From Rhodotorula mucilaginosa (Eukaryota; Basidiomycota; Microbotryomycetes; Sporidiobolales; Sporidiobolaceae), in contig CP137874.1 of NCBI GenBank assembly GCA_034406715.1, positions 620,001-684,000 of the forward strand: a stretch of 64,000 nt of DNA. Reading direction: 5' to 3'. Of the stretch, positions 13,638 through 24,822 are shown piece by piece (within the stretch, counting starts at the first letter, position 1; each line of letters opens with the position of its first letter). The translations under genes and the position numbers were made by a program. The notes beneath the pieces were generated by a model. It searched no databases. It had not been told where the DNA came from and worked only from the letters and a program-made list of their open reading frames with translations.

Positions 13638-15067
13638 CTATCCGAGGACCTTGCGGATCCCCTCGGCTTGTGCGGCCGAGATGCGGTCCGGGAAGATGAT
13701 GTCGAGCTTGACGACGAGGTCGCCCTTGGGTTTCGTCGCCGTCTTTCTCGTGATCGGCATTCCCTCGCCCGCGATTCGGATCTCTTGTCCCGGCTTGAGC
13801 GGGTTGCCGCCCCCGCGGGGATACGGCACGTTGAAGTTGATTGTCCGACCGTCGAGGTGAGTCAGGGACTTGGCGACCGAGCCGCCGCCGGGCGGACCGG
13901 AGAGGGCATCGACGAGGGGGACCTTGAAGTGGTACACGAGGTCGTCGCCGTCGCGTTTGAAGGTCGCGTGCGGCTTTTCTTCGAGGAGGAAGACGATGTC
14001 TTGGGACCCGCCGGGCATCTCGTTGCCGGCTTTGGCGAACCGGATCTTGGTTCCGGCCTTCCAGCCCGGCTTGATCGCAACTGCAGGCGAGGGACCAAAA
14101 GAGTCAGTCCGACACTCTCTGGAATCGTACACAGTGGAAGCGTAGAGACCAACCTTCGAGCGTGTTTGCCTCTTCTTGGCCGTTCATGCGCTTCTTGGTG
14201 ACTCGGAGCTTCTTCGTGGTGCCCTTGTAGAGGTCCTCGAGCGCCACAGGGAGCGGCTTGACTGCAAGCGATCACGATCGTCAGCGGCTGCACCGAAACA
14301 GACCTGTCCACGACTCTTCGTGCACGTACCGATTTCGGGAGGAGGAGGCGGCTTTGCCGCGCCTCCGCCGCCAAAGTGGTGGTCCTCGTCGGAATCGATG
14401 TCCATGCCGAACCCTCCCGGGAACCCACCGCCGCCGCCACCACCCATGCCGCCCATACCTCCCATTCCCGCGAACGGATTCCCTCCTGCTTTTGCTCGGC
14501 CGCCTCTCGGACCTCCGGCCGAAGCGAACCCTCCTCCGCCGCCACCACCGCCGAGGGAACCGAACAGTTGGGCAAAGATGTCGTTCGGGTCGGACGGGGT
14601 GAAGCCTCCGCCTCCACGTCCTCCGCCTCCACCTGGCATACCGCTGAAGGAGAAGGTGGCACCGCCGGGGAAGCCGCCGCCTCCTCCGCCTCCTGCGAAG
14701 GGGTTGAAGCCGCCGCCCATCCCTGCGCCATTGGCTCCTCCCGGAGCGAAGCCGCCCTTGAGGCCCTCTTCGCCGAATTGGTCATAGATGGCCCGTTTGT
14801 CCTTGTCCTGTAGCGCGTGTGCGGGCAAAGGTCAGCTCGTGGTCGAGTGGAAGAACATGGAAGGCCACTCCGGCCGAACGGGCGGGGACGACTCACGCTG
14901 AGGACTTCGTACGCTTCCGAGACTTCTTTGAACTTCTTCGAGGCCTCCTCGCTGCCCTTGTTGCGATCGGGGTGGTGCTTGAGTGCGAGCTTCTTGTACG
15001 CGCGCTTGATGGCGTCGTCGTCGGCGTCGCGACTGACGCCGAGTCGCTGGTAAAAGTCTGCGCCCAT
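13638..15067 (-). CDS. SIS1: Class II Hsp40 co-chaperone Sis1/DNAJB1
   Basis: Exons 15067-14897, 14807-14330, 14261-14154, 14080-13638 give 399 residues. Residues 1-70 are a J domain with the HPD motif ([10 protein letters not shown]) needed to stimulate Hsp70 ATPase. A very long Gly/Phe/Met-rich linker (about residues 75-195, with repeated G-G-M-G-G-M) follows, then two beta-sandwich client-binding domains ([43 protein letters not shown]). The zinc-finger repeats of class I DnaJ are absent, which marks it as type II. Sis1 works with cytosolic Hsp70 in folding, translation and prion propagation. Stress-responsive regulation is expected from the family; the upstream region has several CCCCT boxes. 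Confidence 0.95.
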
Positions 15068-15754
15068 GTTCTCTCACGGGGGTGGGTAGGAGTGAGTCTG
15101 TACGTGACAAGGACCAAGGCAGCTGTCAGCACTGCTTGCAAGAGGGGCGAGTGGTCCAATTGAGAGCCTTTGCGATCAGACGGTGACGCACCGAGGGAGG
15201 ATGTGGGGGTCTCGATTCGGGAGGTTGATTGCTTGCTGGCAAGTCTAGAAGGTTGCCGGTGAAAGGACAGTACGCGTTGGACAGAACCTCGCAGAACTGC
15301 TCCTGAGTGAAGAGTGTAGAGAGCGAGAGAGGCGAGACGCCGGCCGACCTTCTCTCCGCCGAGTCGAGCGAGAGAACATCGAGGAAGCTCCTGCAATCCG
15401 CCTGTCTTCCGCCTCTTCGCTCCGAGTTCTCGTACCAGACTGACCAGTAAATATCTATTGCCATACAACCTCGTAAAACAGAACCCCTTCCGAGAGAGGA
15501 AGGGCATCTCTAAACAGATCCGGATCCCCTTGACCCCCCTCTGCAGCCGAATGATAAGAAAACATGCAACACGAAATGGGGCGGACGGCGCGCGTTTAGT
15601 GGCACAGATGCGCGAGCCTTGTCTAGGCTTGTTTGTGAGCTGATGCACCGAGAAAAGACCGAACATGAAACCGAGAGGCGAAAAGCTCGGTGGCGTCGAG
15701 GCGAGTCGGCGGTGGCGAAAACCAGAAGGGCGAGATCTGCCTGGATCGACAGGC
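15068..15754. promoter_or_regulatory. SIS1 upstream region with CCCCT boxes and a short inverted repeat
   Basis: This gap lies between the SIS1 start and the 3' end of the SGNH hydrolase gene. CCCCT stress-response-like pentamers occur near 15484, 15527 and 15536. The first lies in a perfect 7-base inverted repeat, CCCTTCC-GAGAGA-GGAAGGG (15485-15504). Canonical heat-shock elements (alternating nGAAn) were not found. The link to SIS1 expression is inference; the distance of over 400 bases is large. Confidence 0.3.
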
Positions 15755-17616
15755 TCAGGAGTTACCGGCGACGAGCGCGTTCATCTTCTCCGCCCAGAGT
15801 CTGCACATCCGCTGACGAGTCAGCCTCGGTCCGACCAAGTTGTTCCAATCAAGAAAAAACAGAAACGACGCACTTGTGCACCGAGGTGACGGGGTGGAGG
15901 GTATCGAGGTACAGGTACTGGTTCGGGTTGCTGCACATCTTGGTGCCCGACAAACACGTCTTGGTACCTTGCGTGATGCCGTACTCGGGACCCGAATTGG
16001 TGAGCGAGGTCCACTGCCCGAGCGAGAACGAGGTCGGCGTCAGTACCCGGATCGTCGACGAGGCTAGGGCGATCTCCCGTGACATTGCGCACAACGGTGA
16101 AACAGAAAAGCAGGAGACATACCAGGCTGGCGAGGTCGAAAAAGTACACGTTGCCGCCCACGACCTCGCTCTTGAACGACTGCGCGAACGAAGACAGCGC
16201 CGTGTTGTACTGGTTCGTCAACGCCTGGAGCTGTGAAAGCGCCGCGTTGATCTGCCGCTGGTTGTACGACGACGGGATAGCGTTGTGGGCGACGGGCGTC
16301 AAGTCCATCTGTGGGATCCCGACAATGAGAAAGTCGTGACCGTTCGTTTTCCTACTCCATTTTTTGCGCGTCAGCCCCTTGCGCAGCGCAGAGATACAAG
16401 CATCCCTCGACGGCGAAGGTGAACTTACGACTGGACTGTCGAGTCGGTATTGATGCTCCGAATAGCTTTGATGAGCGCGTTCGCGTTGTTGGCGACGGCG
16501 GTCTGAGCGTAAGAGACGGCTTGCGCACTGCTGCCGGCGCGCAGCATGTTGTTGAAAATCGCCATGACCGGGTTGATACCTGCGCATGGTGATATCGTGA
16601 GTCCAGGTCCCGCGAGTATACATATGCGAAAGAGAGCGGACGCACCGGTGTTGAAGTAGTGCAGGACGCGACCGGAACCGACGTCAATAGATCCCCCCTT
16701 CAGGTCTGCGAGGTAGTTCGCCACCTGCGAGTACAAGCACTCGTCAGTGCGTTTGCTCCTCTGTTTGCGTAAGCTGCGGTCCGAGCGAGGAGGACGTGCC
16801 TGGTTCTCCGCGGCCGGGTAAGCAGTCCCCGTTCCGTCGAGCCCGTTCTGGACAACGGATCCACCAAACGCGTCTGCAGGAAGGGCGCCGTTCGACTCAG
16901 CTCTGCACGTCTCCACGATAGAGCAAGAGAACGAAGCTCACAGTCGACGAGTTTGACTCCGCCGGATCCTTGCGGCAAGGCCGGAGAAAGGTCGCTCTGT
17001 ACCATGTACTCGACCGCGACGGGTCCATTGGTATACCGGCCGTTCCATGTCGAAAAGGGCGCAAAGTTCCTCAGCGATCCCCTATCGGCGTTTGACCGTG
17101 CATGAGCGTTGTCTGGACGCGCGGCGAAACGAGAAGGTCCCCGGGTCAGCAATTCGGAGCCACGTGCAAGAAGTTGACCTTTCCCTCTCGCATTCATCTT
17201 CACGGCCGCGACCGGCGCGCGCGCGGGCGAGAAGGTTCAGATTATCAGCTTAGATAACGAACCGGCTCACCTGTGTAAGACGCGCCGAACGCGACCAGGG
17301 CGCTGTACGACTTTCGGGCGGTACTCAAGCCGGCGGTCTTGGCGGCTTTCGCCTGCGAGAGCTTGGTAATCACCGCCGCGACCATGTCGAGAAGGCTTTG
17401 CGTCGAAGAGGAGGAGGAGGTCGTCGAGCCGGCGTTCGAGGCGGAAGAGAGGGTCGCTGCTCTCCGGTCGTGACCGGCACGATCCGGGAATCCTGCGCGT
17501 GCATCCAGCAAAGGTCGAATGCTGTCGGAAGGAGCTGCTGTGTTTGCGACGGGAACGGCAGCGACGAGCTGGAGGAATGCGAGCGCAAACAAGGTGGTGA
17601 AAGCCAGCCGGGACAT
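15755..17616 (-). CDS. Secreted SGNH/GDSL hydrolase (esterase, CE16-like)
   Basis: Exons 17616-17271, 17112-16942, 16873-16800, 16724-16646, 16579-16429, 16351-16123, 16013-15874, 15800-15755 give 411 residues. A signal peptide (MSRLAFTTLFALAFLQL, cleavage near A-A-V-P) precedes a Ser/Thr-rich spacer. Block I is FGASYTDN (Gly-Ala-Ser rather than Gly-Asp-Ser), block II is YAFGGS, and block V is DTLHPV with the catalytic Asp/His pair. F-S-T-W-N-G-R-Y-T-N-G-P after block I is typical of fungal carbohydrate acetylesterase/GDSL lipases, so a secreted deacylating esterase is likely; the substrate cannot be told. Intron 16725-16799 has GC-AG ends. The last intron uses the second available AG because only that keeps the frame to a sensible C-terminus. 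Confidence 0.85.
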
Positions 17617-18853
17617 GTCGACTCGAGGATGGCCGCAAACTCGAGCTGTTGCCGACGGAGCGAAGGAGTGTAGAGATGCAAGAAGCGCGCGTAGGAAGAG
17701 TTGGCGTCGAGGGTGACCCTCCGCAGCCGTACACCTAGCAGTTAGTGCGCGAAGCAAGCAACGTTGGGAGAGCTCGTCGGACGAACGTGCCCGGAGAGCC
17801 CGTACGCTCCGCAACCAAAGTTGCAAGTGGTGCTGCGAACTCTCCGCCTTTTGCCCAGCTTTCTGGAGAGGGTTCCAGATTTGGGCGGTGGTGTCTCAAG
17901 AATGAGCGATCAAGCAGCGAGAGTGATCGAGTCGGCCAACTCCCCTCGCAGTCCCTGTCTTGTCGCCAGGGATCATGAGCGTGTGTATACAGGAGCGCCG
18001 TTCGGAGATTGCTCCCTGCAGGGGTCTAATATGCCAAGAATCTCGAGTTCGATGCTGGCGCGAGAAGCCGTTCCAAAACCCCGGGTCGAGTAGTCGTCTC
18101 CACATGCAACGCGAGCACGTCGGCGGAGTTGCGAAGTCGGGCAATCAATGTGGTCGCGTTCGATCCGTGTCTACATATGCGTAGCTAGGAGCTCCTGCTG
18201 CGTTTGGCATCGGAAGATTAAGCGATGCAACGGGCGGCATCGACCGGCTTCAGCATGCCTGCAGATGAGGCGTGCACGGGAGATTGCGCGAAGTCAAACT
18301 TGTCAAAACAGGCAGCGAACGTGCATGCTATTTATATACTTTGCTTTCGAAGTGCATGCATAACAGGGGTCAAATTCTCTCTCGTCTGTTTCAGTGTTTC
18401 CGCACAGCTTATTCGCACGGCTCTGAGAGAGATTACAAACTGTACCGACATCGCGAAGAACAGTCGAGCCGAAGATGTGCAAACCAGACTTTCACATGCC
18501 AAAGGCAAAAGCGTTTCGCTCCTTGTTGAATCTACAACTCAAGAGGGACAGATAGGCGACGTTTCGAGTGGGCGCCAGCGTAGCCATAGCGAGCGGCATA
18601 GATGCGCGCGACGTCGACGAGGCAGAAGGGGGAACCGAAAGGAGACGACCCCGAGTCTTGTTTTTGATGGTTTCCGGCGTGTGGTCCCGAGTCGAACCTG
18701 CTGCGAGTTTTTGATCTCTTTTTCGTCTTTTCCGATGTTTTTGTGCGATGTTGGCGAGAGAGTGTACAGGTTGGCATGACGCGGAGGAGGACCGTGCCGG
18801 CGCGGGCCAGCGGGAGCGGTTTCGGTTCGTGAGAAGGCGATGAAGGCGGGGCC
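17617..18853. other. Long intergenic region, no gene recognised
   Basis: About 1.2 kb between the SGNH hydrolase start and the bZIP stop codon. It is less GC-rich than the coding DNA and contains a TATATA-like stretch near 18330-18338. Short frames exist on both strands but none shows a motif, sensible composition or in-phase splice partners. It probably holds the hydrolase promoter and the bZIP 3' untranslated region. Confidence 0.4.
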
Positions 18854-20605
18854 TCACGCATAGCCGGCGCGACGTTTCTTGTGCGCCCTCGTGTCGTGCA
18901 GGGCCTCGTCGTCTCGGACCTGCTCGTCGACTTCGATCTTGACACGTTCGGAGGCGCCGCCGAGGGATGACAACCGCTCCAAGAGTTGGGCATTCTCCGC
19001 CTTGAGGAGCTCGATCTCCTCGGCTTGAACCGCAACCTGCTCCTCGAGTCCGGTGAGATACTCCGCTTTGCGTTTCCGACTCTCGCGCGCCGCGAGCGTG
19101 TTGGCCATCCTCCGCTTCGAAGCCTCGTCGACGGCTTCGCGCTCGCTCGAGACGCTCTCGCCGCGCGCGAGCTTCTTCGCTCGCCGGAGCGCGAGGTTCT
19201 TCGGGATCGGTTTCGCCGAAGTGCGCGACTCGACTTGGTATGTGCGGTCTTGAACTGGCGCCGAGAGGTCGGTGATGCGGAGCGGGCCGGTGCCGGTAGG
19301 AGCGGGCGAGGCGGACGTGCGCATCACCGGGCGAGACGTCGACGACGAGCTACGGCGGCGGCGAGCTGCTGACCGAGTCGGTCGAGCCGGCGCGGAGGGG
19401 ACAAAGTCGGGATCGGCATAGTCGTCGTCCACCTCGGCGGGGGGAGTGGCGGGAGCGACGACCTCGACGGTGATGGGGGGTTCCGGCGCGCGCGAGACGG
19501 CCTCAGCGCTTGGCTTGTCTGCGCCGGGGCCAGGCAGGACCGACGAGATGAGCGGAAGAGGCGGCGGCAACATGGCCGAGGGCGAGATGTCGAGATCCGC
19601 CATCTCGGTCGGGCTAATGACAGGCGAGTAAATCGGCGCGGCGGCGATAGCCTGCCTCGGACCGGTAGTCGGACCAGTGACGGAGAGGTCGCCAAAGAGA
19701 GCGAGGTGGTCCTGCACATACGGCGACGGGCTCGCGCTCGAATCGACGCCAAAGTCGCCCGAAACCGTCATGGCGGGCGAGACATCCGAGAGCACGGGCG
19801 ACCACTCGTTCATGACGCCACTGTTGTGGTGCTGGTGGACGTCCCAGCTCGTCGGCGCTCCATTTGACCCGGGCAGGACGGCGGGGAGAACGTCGTTCAG
19901 GTATGGCGAGTAGTAGTCGTCGCCGTCGAACAGCGGCGACGCCAACTCCTGATCGAAGGCGAGGGCGCGAGCTTGTGGCTGTGCGTAGTAGCCGGCAGGG
20001 AGCGACGGCGTCGATGCCGAGGACGAAGTCGCGGACGAGGCGGTGCCGAACGGGATGAGTGGCGGTGCCGAGTTGGGTTCGGCGTGACCGGCGGCCTTGA
20101 TGGTGGCGGCGCTGTCGCTCGAAATCAGGTAGCCTTCGAGCTGACTGACGTGATTATCGGGTCCGAGGGCTCCGTAGTGGGCAAAGTAGTCGTGGAAGAC
20201 GACAGAGTCTGGTGGAAGCACGCGAGAGATCGAGTCAGCCGGTGGCGTCGTCGGGTCGACCTCGCCCGACTCGCCCGACGTGGGCCGGTACGAGTCGAGG
20301 AGTTGTAGAAGAGAGGGCCAGACCGACTCACCTGCTGCATCGACGGGTTTCCGGTCGGTCACGAGGGCGGCTTCGTCGCGCGCCGAGAGAAGAGGGAGAG
20401 ACGGATAGGCGGCGCCAAAGAGTGGCGAGCTCGGGCGAGCGAGCGGATTCGAGTTGTTCAGCGCCATGTGCGCGGTGTCGGTGTCCGACTGGGCTGCTGG
20501 AACCGAAGGCAAGGCGGCGGCATAATGGTGACTGGGACGAAGAGGGGCGGACGAGGCGAGGCTCGTGTTGGCCGAACGTGCGCTGCTGAGACGTGTCAGG
20601 ACCAT
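18854..20605 (-). CDS. bZIP transcription factor, Gcn4/Cpc1-like
   Basis: A single uninterrupted reading frame of 583 residues. The C-terminal 87 residues hold a basic region RRMANTLAARESRKRK with the N-x-x-A-A-x-x-S-R signature, followed by a leucine zipper of four to five heptads (YLTGLEEQ...LLKAEN...LLERLSSL). The N-T-L-A-A-R spacing is closest to Gcn4/CPC1-type factors that control amino-acid biosynthesis, so that role is plausible but not proven. The N-terminal 450 residues are Ser/Pro/Ala-rich with acidic and aromatic patches (YYSPYLNDVLPAV, FHDYFAHYG) typical of activation domains. GTGAGT inside codons near 20330 could be a splice donor, but the frame stays open and WPSLLQLLDSY looks coding. 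Confidence 0.85.
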   Translation of the reverse strand: MVLTRLSSARSANTSLASSAPLRPSHHYAAALPSVPAAQSDTDTAHMALNNSNPLARPSSPLFGAAYPSLPLLSARDEAALVTDRKPVDAAGESVWPSLLQLLDSYRPTSGESGEVDPTTPPADSISRVLPPDSVVFHDYFAHYGALGPDNHVSQLEGYLISSDSAATIKAAGHAEPNSAPPLIPFGTASSATSSSASTPSLPAGYYAQPQARALAFDQELASPLFDGDDYYSPYLNDVLPAVLPGSNGAPTSWDVHQHHNSGVMNEWSPVLSDVSPAMTVSGDFGVDSSASPSPYVQDHLALFGDLSVTGPTTGPRQAIAAAPIYSPVISPTEMADLDISPSAMLPPPLPLISSVLPGPGADKPSAEAVSRAPEPPITVEVVAPATPPAEVDDDYADPDFVPSAPARPTRSAARRRRSSSSTSRPVMRTSASPAPTGTGPLRITDLSAPVQDRTYQVESRTSAKPIPKNLALRRAKKLARGESVSSEREAVDEASKRRMANTLAARESRKRKAEYLTGLEEQVAVQAEEIELLKAENAQLLERLSSLGGASERVKIEVDEQVRDDEALHDTRAHKKRRAGYA

Positions 20606-22488
20606 GTTGAACTTGACAGGTGCGCGCTTAGATGGGGGGCCTCACGCGTTCTGGAAGTGACTAGACACGGCGGCGGCTGCTCGAGGATGAGTCGGGACCT
20701 GGTTCAAGTCACGAATGATGGGCGCGGACGAGACGAGGTCACGGGTGGGGACTGCTTTGCGCTGCTCTCGAGTGGACTGCTGCTGCACTGTGTAGCAAAG
20801 CAGAGGAGCAGCGTTGGGCAAACCGAGTGAAGCGTCGCAAGTCAAGTCAAAGAGAGCGCTTACGCGGCCTCGAGAGCTTCCACGTTTGCTTCCGCGTCGC
20901 GTGCTTATCTCAGCCCCGATCGCCGCCCGTGCCTCCACTTTTAGCTCCGGTTCGATCACCCCGATGCCCCTCTCGCTCCTTCTCCTCGCGAAACTTTGCT
21001 TTCTCAACACACGCGACGGCAGCCCGCTGTCCATACGACGCCGTCTGCATACAGTAGGCCGCGTGTGCATGCTCGAGCGGACTCCCGCCCCGGACTCTCA
21101 GCGGGCCAAGCGGGACCAGATCTCTCACACCTCTCTCACCTCTCAAACGGCCTCGCTCGCGTGCCTGCTCACTATGACGAGGTCCGCTCCGGCATAATAC
21201 ACGACACGATCGCCCTTGTGCGATATGCGCACGCGGATGCATGTTTGACGCCGTCGGCCCCGCTAGGCCGCTGGTCGACGGACTCGCGACGCCTGGCCTC
21301 TTCTGGCTTGACTTGCGTCCCGCGGGCTTGCTTCTCATGCTTTCGCCGATGCCTTCTTGCCAGAGGAGTGACGACACACCTAGGCCGTGCCTGCGCTGCT
21401 CACGGGCGTATCGTTTGACTGCTCCCCGTGCAGATCACCACGGAAAGGCTCATCAGTCTCATCACATGCAGCAGATCCTCTCGCCACGACTGGCGCTCTT
21501 TCGGCGCTGTTTTCTACACGAACCTCGCGTGACCGGGGGCGCCCGTCGCCTTCGCTGCCCGAGGCGTCTGCTGTGTCTGTGTGCGCAGAGACGCGGTTCG
21601 AGCCTACCGAAGCTCCAACACGTCGTGCTCCGCCTGCCCTATCCTTCGAGTTGGATGCCGCACTGTCTCTTCGGCAACCGCGCAGCTTATGGAGAGCTGT
21701 CCCTGGAAACGACTCGCTGGTGAGAGGTCGTTCTCAAGCCGCCCTGTCGCACATTCGATTTAAGGGAGAGACGCTCATAATGCTCTCCCTGACCTCACCC
21801 GCCTATAGCTCAGATAGGGGGCGCGGGCAAAGGTGGAACGAGTCGAGTCTTGGAAGGATGTGCCAGCGGTGCTGCACGAAGCCCGTTCGGGAGGAAGACA
21901 GGGGAGCGAGGTCGAAGCGCAGCCGCGGCGCAAAAGTCCGGACGCGTCCATGTCCCCTGAGTTGATCCGACGACATTTTGTTTCTACCTCTTTTTCAGTC
22001 CTCTCGCCTCTAGGGGCAGACTGAAAGAGGATCATAGCTGCACGAGATGTCTTAACCTCCGCGGAAATATCGATCGTTGCCGCGTTGGCCTGGCTCCCGA
22101 TCCAAAATCTTTGAGCCGAGCTGGGTGCTCAGCGCTAGTTACCTGTTTGAACACGCAGTACGCAGAGATAAGACAGAGGCTATGCAGGTCTTGCGCACGC
22201 GCCCCGTGGAGCTCGCTTAGCTCCGCCGGCCCGTTCGCCGTCCCCGCGTCGTTTTCATTTCTCGTCCGTTGCGTCGACGTCGTTCAACAACAAAAGCTCC
22301 CTCGCGCCCAAACAGCTGCTGGTCTTGGCTGCGACCTGCGTGCTCGCTTGATAGCTACAGACCTGCGACGGCTTGCAAGCAGCGCAAACCGCTGCTTTTG
22401 TCTGACTGCGTCGTTTGACGGAGCTCTTGGCTGGCAGTGATCGAAGCGGACTCACAGCTTGCCGCTCGCGCCCCGCTGTCCCACCGAC
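20606..22488. promoter_or_regulatory. Divergent upstream region of bZIP and kelch genes, with upstream AUGs
   Basis: This is the largest gene-free stretch (1.9 kb). On the minus strand, three AUGs cluster at 21070, 21050 and 21034, upstream of the bZIP start at 20605. One pair opens a frame of up to 142 codons ending at 20642; the middle one opens a 46-codon frame. No AUG occurs from 21031 to 20606. A possible leader intron runs from GTAAGC (about 20862) to ACACAG (about 20790). Between 21240 and 22450 there are only overlapping frames without recognisable domains. A long leader with upstream frames would fit Gcn4-type translational control; this is inference. Confidence 0.4.
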
Positions 22489-24822
22489 ATGAAGCGACAA
22501 AGGACGACCAGTGCCCGCCATCCGAGCGCGACCGCCGCCACCCGCTGGACCACCAAATGCACCGCGTTCGCCATACTCTTGGCAGCGACGTCCGTCTCGG
22601 GGCAGTCGCAACCGCAGCCGACGCCGTGCTTCCGGTGGTCCGGACAGGTCGCCATCGCCAACGCACCCGGTCAAGCACCCGGGCAGGACGTCAACGCTTC
22701 GACGCTATGGTACTACGGAGGACAGGCCATGACGAGTCAGGGGCAGACGAACAACCTCTGGACGAATGCGCTCGTGGCGCTTCCTCTGGATCAAGGTGCG
22801 TGCTCGCGAACACGACCAACCGAGTAGAGAGCTGAGGAATGCGCGATGTGCTCACGTGCTAGAATATCGCAGACTGGCAAACGGGAACACCGCCCCTGAA
22901 ACTCGTCGAGCCTGATACGGGCAACTACACGTATCCTCCCGCGGTGGCTCGTGAGTTTTGCGCACATCGCGGACGAGACCTGTGAACCTCCACACTGACA
23001 ATGAAGGATACCCACTCTGCAGTCGGTGCGCTGTGGGCTTCTGCCGACGGGAATCGTCTCTACTCGTGGGGAGGCCAGTTTCAAGACACCCCCTCACTCG
23101 ACCCGCCGCCGGCTCGCACGTTCATGTACGACATCCAGAAGGGTGAATGGAGCGTCGTGCAGACGCAGGGAGACGACATCGGGACGGCTGCCGAGGGTCA
23201 GCCGGCGATCGTGCCGTTGCTCGGAGAAGGCGGCGACAACATTGCATACTGTGCGTTCCGCTCTTCCGCGACTTTGCTCCGCTCAATTTGACCAGCGAAC
23301 CGTGGTACTGCCGGCTGACGATTTAGTGTACGCTCGCGTGTTGTCTGCGAATGCAGACAGCTACGGTCATCAGGATGATCACACAACCGAAGGCTGGTCG
23401 AATCAGATTGCTCGTATATACTTGAACTCGATGGTCCAGTTCGATCTCGGTTCGCACACGTTTACCAACATCACCTCGGTGAGATCCTCCCATCATCGCA
23501 GCGATCCTCATGAATTGCAAACACCCGCGCGGTGACACATCGCTGACCTCGACCTCGTCTTCCGCAGTACTCGTCCCAAGCCCACACTTCGAACAGCTCG
23601 ACTCCGGAGACGAGCCCGATTTCTCGCGCCGACGGGACGCTGAGGTGAGTTCCAGCTGCGCTGTCGAGGGCATTCGTGGCACTATTGACGCGGCGGCGGC
23701 ATTTGCACCCCTTCCACTGCTCTCGCAGTTACGTACCCGGTCTCGGAACCGACGGCAAAGGCATTCTCGTCTCGATCGGTGGCGCGACCGCGACTCAATA
23801 CGTCGAGGATGGATCTGTACTCGACATCTACGACATTGGGGCCGGCGGCTGGACGAGGCAGAGCACCCTCGGCGACCGCATCGGGTCAAGGGTCAACCAC
23901 TGCGCCGTGCGGGCTTCTGCCAAAGTCCACGGTGTCGAAACCCACCACATGTAAGCGAGGCGGCGCGCATTCGGAATCAGCTGCCGTCGCAGGAGATCAA
24001 ACCTCACCGATGTTCTTTCTGTAACGCAGCATAACATACGGCGGCCAAGACATCAATCAGACTGATCGCGACAGTGCGATCTACATCCTCACAATCCAAG
24101 GTAACGACTATACTTGGACTGCCGTCGACAACCTACCAGGCCAGCCGACTGGACGAGCCGGACACCAGTGTGTGCTCGACGGGAACCAGCTCGTTGTCAT
24201 CGGTGGCTTGACGACCGGCGACGTGATCTGCGAACAGCCGGGCGTCTTCGTGAGCCCTTTCCACGGCGACGGCCTCGCGTGCTCAACAGATCGTTTGAAT
24301 TCCTCGCTGACGGCATCGCTCTCGCAGGTTCTCAACATCTCATCGATGGCTTGGCAGACGAGCTACCGCGCCAACACTGTCTTTTCGACTCCCGAACTGG
24401 TCGCTCAAGTCGCTGGCGGGATCGGGACCGGTTTCTCCTCGTCCGGATCCGGCTCGACGACCGGCGGTACCGGCGCGGACGATCCGGACACGTCTGGTTC
24501 GTCCGGCGGGGGCGGATCGGACAGCGGCGGCAACAGCGGTGGCGGCGGTGGCGGCGGGAATGGGATGCAGACGGGCGACGGTGGTGGCGGCGGAGGTTCC
24601 AACACGGGAGCGATTGCAGGTGGCGTGGTCGGCGGAGTGGTCGGCGCAGCCGCCATCGCCGCCTTCATCTTCTTCGCGTACCGGAGGCGCAACCAGAAAC
24701 GAAAAGCCGAGGCGCAAGAGGAGAAACGCAAGCTCGGTCCCGGTGGGGGGATGCTCGGCGGGCGGACCAATTCCGACAGCTCGACGGGGAGGGATGACCT
24801 CTCGCACGAAAAGTTCTCGTGA
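22489..24822 (+). CDS. Secreted/type I membrane kelch-propeller protein
   Basis: Exons 22489-22795, 22873-22950, 23023-23250, 23327-23478, 23568-23644, 23729-23950, 24030-24249, 24328-24822 give 592 residues. A hydrophobic signal segment (CTAFAILLAATSVSG) is followed by kelch-like blades: LWYYGGQ, RLYSWGGQF, ILVSIGGATA, IITYGGQDIN, LVVIGGLT, with P-x-G-R-A-G-H before the last. A Ser/Gly-rich stalk precedes one transmembrane helix (GGVVGGVVGAAAIAAFIFFA) and a basic cytoplasmic tail, so the propeller faces outside or the lumen. No catalytic domain is visible; ligand unknown. The last intron is 78 bases, in frame and free of stops, so retention would still give a protein. The stop codon (TCG TGA) lies in a GTGAGT donor; splicing to the next AG would also end after one Ser. 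Confidence 0.75.

Noticed and set aside
14176-14787. Pro-rich plus-strand frame resembling a formin-like or wall protein
   Set aside because: It is the exact antisense of the Gly/Phe-rich region of SIS1, so Gly codons read as Pro.
13862-15067. 401-codon minus-strand frame starting like Sis1
   Set aside because: It shares the J-domain exon but then runs through the first intron into other frames; the spliced model keeps the full Hsp40 motif order.
21241-21965. Two overlapping frames with CLRC and DCSPC motifs, perhaps a Zn2Cys6 gene
   Set aside because: The cysteine spacing does not match the binuclear cluster, no splice pair builds one, and no regulatory domain follows.
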